From Frondihabitans sucicola (GTDB taxonomy: Bacteria > Actinomycetota > Actinomycetes > Actinomycetales > Microbacteriaceae): a stretch of 64,000 nt of DNA. This document shows, piece by piece, positions 58,260-64,000 of the stretch. Position 1 is the stretch's first letter; the number at the start of each line of letters is the position of its first letter. The notes below the pieces were generated by a model. It saw nothing but the letters and a program-made list of their open reading frames with translations, was not told where the DNA came from and did no database searches. The DNA is taken from contig NZ_AP027732.1 of assembly GCF_030296615.1 (NCBI RefSeq), positions 4,097,042 to 4,161,041 of the forward strand, in the 5' to 3' direction. Made by a program: the position numbers and the translations under genes.

Positions 58260-59660
58260 ATGACGACCACTGCGAACGTGACGACAGAGACTTCACCCGG
58301 GTTCTCCCCGCTGCAGGCCGCGAGTCGCGACCACCTGTGGATGCACTTCTCCCGGATGGCGCCACTGCAGGAGCGACCCGCACGAGTCATCGACCATGCC
58401 GAAGGCGTCTACCTCTACGACGACAAGGGGCAGAAGATCCTCGACGGGCTCTCCGGCCTGTTCGTCGTCCAGGCGGGCCACGGCCGCGAGGAACTCGCCG
58501 CGGCCGCGGCGGAGCAGGCCAAGAAGCTCGCCTTCTTCCCGAACTGGGGCATGACGACCGAGCCGGTCATCCGGCTCGCCGAGCGCCTCGCCCACGAAGC
58601 CCCGGGCACCCTCAACCGCGTGTTCTTCACCTCCGGCGGCGGAGAAGCCGTCGAGAGCGCCTGGAAGGTCGCCAAGCAGTACTTCAAGCTCACCGGCAAA
58701 CCGATGAAGCACAAGGTCATCTCGCGCATGTCCGCGTACCACGGCACCACGCAGGGCGCCCTCGCCATCACCGGCCTCCCGGCGATGAAGCAGGCGTTCG
58801 AGCCCCTGACGCCCGGCGGGTTCCGCGCCGCCAACACCGACTTCTATCGCGCGCCGGAGCACGGCGACGACCCGGTGGCGTTCGGGCTCTGGGCCGCCAA
58901 CCGCATCGAGGAGGCGATTCTCCAGGAGGGGCCGGACACCGTCGCGGCGGTGGTCCTCGAGCCCGTGCAGAACTCGGGTGGCTGCTTCACTCCCCCGCCC
59001 GGTTACTTTCAGCGGGTCCGAGAGATCTGCGACACGTATGACGTGCTGCTCGTCTCCGACGAGGTCATCTGCGCCTTCGGCCGGCACGGCACCACCTTCG
59101 CCTGCGAGAAGTTCGGGTACGAGCCCGACATCATCACCTGCGCCAAGGGCATGTCGAGCGGCTACGGCCCGATCGGCGCGATGATCGCGAACGAGCGCGT
59201 GATGGCGCCCTTCCTCGAGGGCAAGAACTTCTTCCCGCACGGCTACACGTTCGGTGGCCACCCCGTGTCGGCGGCCATCTCGCTGGTCAACCTCGACATC
59301 TTCGAGCGCGAGGGCCTCAACCAGCGCGTGCTCGACAACGAGGGTGCGCTCGGCTCCACGCTCGGCAAGCTGCTCGACCTGCCGATCGTGGGCGACGTGC
59401 GCGGCGACGGCTACTTCTGGGGCATCGAGCTCGTGAAGGACAAGGCGTCGAAGCAGACCTTCGACGCGGCCGAGCGGGAGTTCTTGATCAAGCAGTACCT
59501 GCCCGACGCCCTGATGGACAACGGCCTCTACTGCCGGCCCGACGACCGCGTGAACCCCGTCATCCAGGTGGCGCCCCCGCTCATCTCCGGTCAGGCCGAA
59601 TTCGACGAGATGGAGCAGATCCTGCGCAAGACTCTCGAGGACGTCTCCGCATTGCTGTGA
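58260..59660 (+). CDS. Class III (omega) aminotransferase, putrescine/pyruvate-like
   Basis: A 466-aa PLP enzyme. It has HFSRMAPLQERPARVIDHAEGVYLYDDKGQKILDGLSGLF near the N-terminus, FFTSGGGEAVESAWKVAKQYF (phosphate-binding), VVLEPVQNSGGCFTPPPGYF, LLVSDEVICAFGRHG (Asp to the pyridine N) and the PLP Lys in ITCAKGMSSGYGP. Relatives move an amino group from putrescine or similar omega-amines to pyruvate. The product 4-aminobutanal would be a substrate for the aldehyde dehydrogenase at 50675. ATG 58260 preferred over TTG 58254. Intact. Confidence 0.85.
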   Translation: MTTTANVTTETSPGFSPLQAASRDHLWMHFSRMAPLQERPARVIDHAEGVYLYDDKGQKILDGLSGLFVVQAGHGREELAAAAAEQAKKLAFFPNWGMTTEPVIRLAERLAHEAPGTLNRVFFTSGGGEAVESAWKVAKQYFKLTGKPMKHKVISRMSAYHGTTQGALAITGLPAMKQAFEPLTPGGFRAANTDFYRAPEHGDDPVAFGLWAANRIEEAILQEGPDTVAAVVLEPVQNSGGCFTPPPGYFQRVREICDTYDVLLVSDEVICAFGRHGTTFACEKFGYEPDIITCAKGMSSGYGPIGAMIANERVMAPFLEGKNFFPHGYTFGGHPVSAAISLVNLDIFEREGLNQRVLDNEGALGSTLGKLLDLPIVGDVRGDGYFWGIELVKDKASKQTFDAAEREFLIKQYLPDALMDNGLYCRPDDRVNPVIQVAPPLISGQAEFDEMEQILRKTLEDVSALL

Positions 59661-59676
59661 GTACCGGCTCCTGGCG

Positions 59677-60189
59677 TCAGGCGGGTTCGCCCAGGTGGAT
59701 GGCACTCCCGAGGCGTCGGAGCAGCTCGATGAGCTGGGCGCGCTCCTGCTGCGTGAGGGGCGCGAGCTGTTCCTCTTCGTAGGCGACGAGCGCGAGCATG
59801 GCCCGGTCGACCAGTTCACGACCGACGTCGGTCATGCAGACGAGGACCCCGCGACCGTCGACCGGGTTCTTGCGGCGCTCGACGAGCACGCGCTCTTCGA
59901 GCAGGTCGAGCCGGTTCGTGAGCGTGCCGCTGGTCACCATCGTCACTCGCACGAGCTGTGCGGGACTCATCTGGAACGGCTCGCCCGCGCGGCGCAGTGC
60001 CGCGAGCACGTCGAACTCCCAGATCGCCAGGTCGGCGCTGCGGAAGGCGGTGGCGCGGATCGCATTGAGCTGCAGCGAGATCCGGCGCAGCCTCGACATC
60101 ACGTCGAGCGGTGAGAAGTCGGTCTCGGGTAATTGCCCGGCCCACGCGTCGATGAGGAGATCGACCTCGTCACTGCGTGGATCCTGCAT
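59677..60189 (-). CDS. MarR-family transcriptional regulator
   Basis: A 170-aa regulator. The winged helix spans LAIWEFDVLAALRRAGEPFQMSPAQLVRVTMVTSGTLTNRLDLLEERVLVERRKNPVDGRGVLVCMTD. ATG 60189 follows GGAGG; the frame is open upstream but without a ribosome site. The long N-terminal helix (LIDAWAGQLPETDFSPLDVMSRLRRI) is usual for a subgroup of actinobacterial MarR proteins. Target unknown; converges on the aminotransferase gene. Confidence 0.87.
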   Translation of the reverse strand: MQDPRSDEVDLLIDAWAGQLPETDFSPLDVMSRLRRISLQLNAIRATAFRSADLAIWEFDVLAALRRAGEPFQMSPAQLVRVTMVTSGTLTNRLDLLEERVLVERRKNPVDGRGVLVCMTDVGRELVDRAMLALVAYEEEQLAPLTQQERAQLIELLRRLGSAIHLGEPA

Positions 60190-60317
60190 GCCTCCGAGAT
60201 TACTGCTCGGGAGCCCTGGTCTGGCTGTGCGCGCCGCTCCCGGGTGTCCGGTGCCGGTGCGACGGCGCCCGGCTCGGACGAAACCACGCCGTAACAGCCA
60301 TCGGCGATACTTCTGGG

Positions 60318-60929
60318 ATGTCTCCAGAAGAGACGCGGAACGCCCCCGAGAGGCCACAAGCATCCGGAGCCCTTCCCGTCACCGTGTCCATCACCCGCAT
60401 CGTGCAGCCCGAGCGCATCCCGGAGGTCACCCGCTGGGTGCAGGCCGGGGTCAACCTGGCCAACCGCTACCCCGGATTCCTCGGCTCGGGGTGGGTTCGC
60501 TCGCACGGCGCCAGCGAGGAGTGGCACATGCTCTACCGCTTCGCCGACCGCGAACTGCTCGACGAGTGGGAGCAGTCGAGCGAGCGACAGACCTGGCTCG
60601 CCGAGGGCCGAGACCTCGTGGTCGAGTCGCGCGTCGTGAAGCGCACAGGGATCGAGGGGTGGTTCGACTCGGCCGAGAACGGCGCAGGATCCGCCATCCA
60701 GGCGCCACCGCCGCGCTGGAAGCAGGCGACGAGCATCTGGGTCGGCTTCTTCCCCGTCAACCTCGCCTTCACCTACGCGACGACGCTGCTGATCCCCGGC
60801 TGGACCGGCCTCGCGATCCTGCCCCGCGTTCTCATCACGACGTTGACCCTGACGCCGATCATGGCCTACTGGGTGCTCCCCTTGGCCACGCGCGTGCTGC
60901 GCCCCTGGCTCAACGCGCCGCGGCGCTGA
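60318..60929 (+). CDS. ABM-domain protein with C-terminal membrane helices
   Basis: A 203-aa protein. The antibiotic-biosynthesis-monooxygenase-like ferredoxin fold covers about residues 17-115 (VTRWVQAGVNLANRYPGFLGSGWV, EEWHMLYRFADRELLDEWEQS). Then come two hydrophobic helices (IWVGFFPVNLAFTYATTLLI and LITTLTLTPIMAYWVLPLA) and a basic tail. This matches the group of uncharacterised membrane-tethered ABM proteins. ATG 60318. Its end overlaps the convergent monooxygenase gene by 20 bases. Confidence 0.78.
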   Translation: MSPEETRNAPERPQASGALPVTVSITRIVQPERIPEVTRWVQAGVNLANRYPGFLGSGWVRSHGASEEWHMLYRFADRELLDEWEQSSERQTWLAEGRDLVVESRVVKRTGIEGWFDSAENGAGSAIQAPPPRWKQATSIWVGFFPVNLAFTYATTLLIPGWTGLAILPRVLITTLTLTPIMAYWVLPLATRVLRPWLNAPRR

Positions 60930-62466
60930 CCTTCTCCTCCGTCGCGCGCTTCGGCGCCTGCTCGCCCGCTGTCACGCTCTCGGCGGCCCGTCGGCCCGGC
61001 CTCACGGGGACGCGACCGAACGCCATCCTGTCGTCGAGACGGGACACCCGCAGCGACACGAAGTCGCGGAGGTAGTTCTGCTTCATGCGCCAGGGATCCC
61101 GCGCGGCCCGGTGCGGAAGCAGGTGCGCCGAGCGCGTGACGTAGCCCGCTTTCAGATCGATCAGCGGCAGAGGCTCGACACCGTCCGGTGGAGCGGCGGG
61201 GACGCAGGTCGTGAAGCCGCTCCGATCGAGATGAGCGAGCAGGCGGCAGAGATAGCGCGTCGACAGATCGGAGCGAAGGTTCCAGCTGGCGTTGGTGTAC
61301 CCGATGCAGAGCGCGAAGTTGGGCACGCCCGACACCAGCAGACCCTTGTAGAACCAGCGTTCGCCGAGATCGACCGACTCGCCGTCGACGTCGATCCGAA
61401 TCCCTCCGGCGGTCAGGATCTGCAGGCCCGTCGCGGTCACGACGAGGTCGGCCTCGAGAGTGCGGCCCGAGCTGAGCCGGATCCCCTCCGGCACGAAACG
61501 CTCGATGGTGTCCGTCACGATCTCGGCGCGCTGGTCGGCGAGAACATGGAAGAGGTCGTTGTCCGGAACGATGCAGACCCGCTGGTCCCACGGCTGGTAC
61601 GGCGGAGCGAAGTGCGTCGCGGGATCGACGCTCGCAGGGAGGTTCGCCTTCGCCCCGTGCCGGAACAGCAGCCTCGCCGCCCACGGCACTCGGCGGCAGA
61701 GCTGGAACAGGACGATCTGCAGGAGGGCGTTCTTCCAGCGCACCGCGGTGTGGGCGGCCTGCGCCGGCAGGTGGTCGCGCAGGGCGTCCGCGAGCCCGTC
61801 GAACTGCGGCTGCGAGAACACGTACGACGGAGTGCGCTGGAGGAGCGTCACGGCGCCCGCCCGGTCGGCGAGCGCAGGGATGAGGCTCATGGCCGTCGCT
61901 CCGCTGCCGACGACGACGACCTTCCGGCCCGAGAGATCGAGGTCGTCCGGCCAGTGCTGCGGGTGCACGACCGAGCCGGCGAAGTCGCCGACACCGGGCA
62001 GCTCGGGGTCGTAGGGCGCGTCGTAGTCGTAGTAGCCGCTGCACACGTAAAGGAAAGCCGACTCGAGCACGCGCTCACCGTCGGCTGTCGCGACCCGGAC
62101 CCGCCACACGGAGTCGGTGCTCGACCAGGAGGCACCGAGCACCCGGTGCCCGAAGCGGATCCTGTCGTCGATGCCGAACTCCTCGGCGGTGTCGCGGATG
62201 TACGACAGGATCTCGTCCCCCTGCGCCATCGACGCCTCGGCCCGCCACGGCCGGAACGGATAGCTGAGCGTGAAGGCGTCCGAGTCGCTGCGGACACCGG
62301 GGTAGCGAAAGAGGTCCCAGGTGCCACCGCTGCGCTCGCGCGCCTCCAGGATGGCGTACGTCTTGTGGGGCAACTCGGTCTGGAGCCGGTAGCCGGCACC
62401 GATCCCCGAGATGCCCGCCCCCACGATCAGGACGTCGACGTAGTCGCTGTCGGTCGGATTCTGCAC
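60910..62466 (-). CDS. Flavin-containing (Baeyer-Villiger-type) monooxygenase
   Basis: A 518-aa FAD/NADPH monooxygenase. FAD-binding [17 protein letters not shown], then [32 protein letters not shown]-binding [17 protein letters not shown], and a Baeyer-Villiger-like fingerprint region around [21 protein letters not shown], with ATGLQ later. It probably oxidises ketones, amines or sulfur compounds. GTG 62466 follows AGGAGA. Divergent from the aldehyde dehydrogenase (97 bp apart), suggesting a joint oxidation pathway. Confidence 0.86.
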   Translation of the reverse strand: MQNPTDSDYVDVLIVGAGISGIGAGYRLQTELPHKTYAILEARERSGGTWDLFRYPGVRSDSDAFTLSYPFRPWRAEASMAQGDEILSYIRDTAEEFGIDDRIRFGHRVLGASWSSTDSVWRVRVATADGERVLESAFLYVCSGYYDYDAPYDPELPGVGDFAGSVVHPQHWPDDLDLSGRKVVVVGSGATAMSLIPALADRAGAVTLLQRTPSYVFSQPQFDGLADALRDHLPAQAAHTAVRWKNALLQIVLFQLCRRVPWAARLLFRHGAKANLPASVDPATHFAPPYQPWDQRVCIVPDNDLFHVLADQRAEIVTDTIERFVPEGIRLSSGRTLEADLVVTATGLQILTAGGIRIDVDGESVDLGERWFYKGLLVSGVPNFALCIGYTNASWNLRSDLSTRYLCRLLAHLDRSGFTTCVPAAPPDGVEPLPLIDLKAGYVTRSAHLLPHRAARDPWRMKQNYLRDFVSLRVSRLDDRMAFGRVPVRPGRRAAESVTAGEQAPKRATEEKVSAAAR

Positions 62467-62563
62467 AGGGTCTCCTGCCTCGATGCGCCTCGTTGCGCTG
62501 AACCTGGCTCGCAGTATCCTCCGGGTGGGGGCATCCCGGAAGACCTGCCGCGAGGAGCACACG

Positions 62564-63933
62564 ATGACCGACGTGACGAAGGTGGTCGCCGATCTCCGCG
62601 CGACCTACGACCGGGGCGCCACCAAGCCGCTCGCCTTTCGGCTCGGGCAGCTGAAGGCCCTGCGGCGGATGCTGATCGACAACTCGGCCGAGATCGAGCG
62701 CGCCCTGTTCGACGACCTCCGCAAGCACCCCGACGAGGCCCTGCTCACCGAGATCAACGTGGTGCTCTCGGAGATCGACGTCGCCCTCAGACACCTGCGC
62801 TCGTGGCTGAGGCCGAAGAAGCAGCCCGTGCCGCTCCTGATCGCTCCGGCGACGGCGAGGATCGTGCGGGAGCCGCTCGGAGTCGTCCTGATCATCGCCC
62901 CGTGGAACTATCCCGTCCAGCTCCTGCTCAACCCGCTCGTGGCGGCCCTCGCCGCCGGAAACGCCGTCGTTCTCAAACCGAGCGAGCTGGCCCCGGCCAC
63001 GTCCGCGACGCTCGCCAGGCTGGTACGCGGTGCCCTCGATCCTGCGGCCGTGTCGGTCGTCGAGGGGGAGCGACCGAGACGACGTCGCTGCTCGAGGAGC
63101 ACTTCGACCACATCTTCTTCACCGGCGGCGAGCGCGTCGGCCGGATCGTCGCCGCAGCGGCGGCCGCGCAGCTCACCCCGGCGACCCTCGAGCTCGGCGG
63201 CAAGTCGCCGGTCTGGGTCGACGACACCGTCGACCTCGAGATCGCGGCGCGCAGGATCGCGTGGGGCAAGTTCATGAACGCGGGCCAGACCTGCGTCGCC
63301 CCCGACTACCTGCTCACGACCCCTGCCGTCGCCCGGCGTCTGGAGCCGCTGCTGGCCACGGCCATCCGCGAGTTCTACGGCGCCGACCCCGCCGCGAGCG
63401 ACTCGTACGGGCGCATCGTCAACGACGCGGCGTTCTTTCGCCTCGTCGGGTTGGTCCCCGCGGGCATCGGATCCGACGCCGCCACGAGGTACATCGCGCC
63501 GACCGTCCTCACCGGCGTCTCGCTCGACGATCCCGTCATGCAGGGCGAGATCTTCGGGCCGATCCTGCCGATCGTCGAGGTGTCGGGTCTCGACGAGGCC
63601 CTGCGGGTGATCAGGTCGGGGCCGGCGCCGCTCGCGCTCTACGCGTTCACCTCCTCCGCCCGGGCGAGGCGCAGGATCATCACCGGGACGACATCGGGAG
63701 CGGTCGCGTTCGGCGTCCCCTCCGCGCACCTCTCGGTCGCCGGTCTGCCGTTCGGAGGCGTCGGCCGCAGCGGCATGGGCGCGTATCACGGCGAACGCGG
63801 GCTCCTGACCTTCAGCCACGAGAAGGCGGTCCTCGCCAAGCCGCTGCGCCCGGACACCCTGCGGATCGCCTACCCGCCGTTCACGCCGCGGAAGGACGCC
63901 ATCGTGCGGAAGGTGCTGGGGCGCCTGCGCTAG
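62564..63933 (+). CDS. Aldehyde dehydrogenase (class 3-like), frameshifted as sequenced
   Basis: About 456 aa after repair. [34 protein letters not shown]-fold [12 protein letters not shown], catalytic Glu in [13 protein letters not shown] and catalytic Cys in [16 protein letters not shown] are present. The short form without the usual N-terminal 30 residues resembles class 3 fatty-aldehyde dehydrogenases. The break is at the G5 run 63064-63068; one more G joins VEGG to [14 protein letters not shown]. Divergent from the flavin monooxygenase. Confidence 0.87.
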
Positions 63934-63982
63934 CCCTCTGCCCCCTGCCCTCCCTCCGCGTCCCCCTCCCCCTCCCCCTCCC

Positions 63983-64000
63983 GAAATCGAAGGGGATTCT
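63983..64000 (+). repeat. Start of a second GAAATCGAAGGGGATT hairpin, cut by the window
   Basis: GAAATCGAAGGGGATT at 63983-63998 repeats the stem core of the hairpin at 13637. It follows the aldehyde dehydrogenase stop by 50 bp, after a C-rich tract. The other arm would lie beyond the window. Confidence 0.6.

Overview
The window is 64 kb of very GC-rich DNA (around 70% by eye, third codon positions almost all G or C). It is densely packed with about 58 protein genes on both strands. Gene content and protein style point to an actinobacterium, most likely of the family Microbacteriaceae: a secreted Rpf/LysM protein, the rhaI-rhaD-rhaB rhamnose set, an ECF42-type sigma factor with DGPF (YCII) proteins, an HspR-type HAIR operator before a clpC-like gene, and GTG/TTG starts with ATGA/GTGA overlaps. 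The genus cannot be fixed from this sequence. I found no rRNA, tRNA, CRISPR array or complete insertion sequence.

Layout. 1-4.7 kb: end of an alcohol dehydrogenase, an unknown protein, an aldo/keto reductase, and an ABC exporter pair with less GC-biased codons. 4.8-11.6 kb: a VOC protein with a divergent WYL regulator, a beta-phosphoglucomutase/GH65 phosphorylase pair, and a secreted phytase-like esterase. 11.6-13.6 kb: lactate regulator and lactate dehydrogenase. 13.7-19.7 kb: rhamnose catabolism (kinase, aldolase/dehydrogenase, isomerase) with a divergent LacI regulator and two operator-like sites. 19.7-21.8 kb: ECF42-type sigma factor plus two DGPF proteins. 21.9-28.8 kb: hydrolase/MFS with a divergent ArsR-like regulator, a monooxygenase/esterase pair, MarR/isochorismatase-like/MFS, and a VapBC-like toxin-antitoxin pair. 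29.9-30.8 kb: a 165-bp palindromic repeat element and a resuscitation-promoting factor. 31-40.8 kb: a redox protein, small proteins, a phosphatase, an MFS pump, the ketodeoxygluconate cluster (regulator, kinase, aldolase), a second sugar kinase, an AraC regulator and an SDR. 40.9-50.7 kb: ClpC-like unfoldase, general stress protein, AraC, a MocR regulator with a divergent small membrane protein, a bifunctional penicillin-binding protein, and a uracil-DNA-glycosylase-like protein. 50.7-59.7 kb: aldehyde dehydrogenase, TetR, a retron-type reverse transcriptase with a candidate non-coding RNA, beta-galactosidase, TetR and a class III aminotransferase. 59.7-64 kb: MarR, an ABM membrane protein, a flavin monooxygenase and a second aldehyde dehydrogenase.

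The genes are mainly carbohydrate and organic-acid catabolic modules, each with its own local regulator. Rhamnose, ketodeoxygluconate, lactate, beta-galactosides, a GH65 disaccharide and possibly putrescine are covered, with stress and cell-wall genes between them.

A strong technical caution applies: about 23 breaks in 20 otherwise well-conserved genes. Nearly all behave as loss of a single G or C, usually in a G or C run. This looks like sequencing error rather than decay, so I annotate each such gene as one locus and mark the break.

Most interesting items: (1) the retron-type reverse transcriptase at 52892-54397, with a 16-bp inverted repeat bounding a structured 159-nt candidate RNA; (2) an octamer, GCAGGATC / GATCCTGC, present nearly 60 times where about two would be expected, often forcing rare codons; (3) a 165-bp whole-length palindrome bounded by CTAG; (4) recurring long hairpins between genes that share stem sequences.
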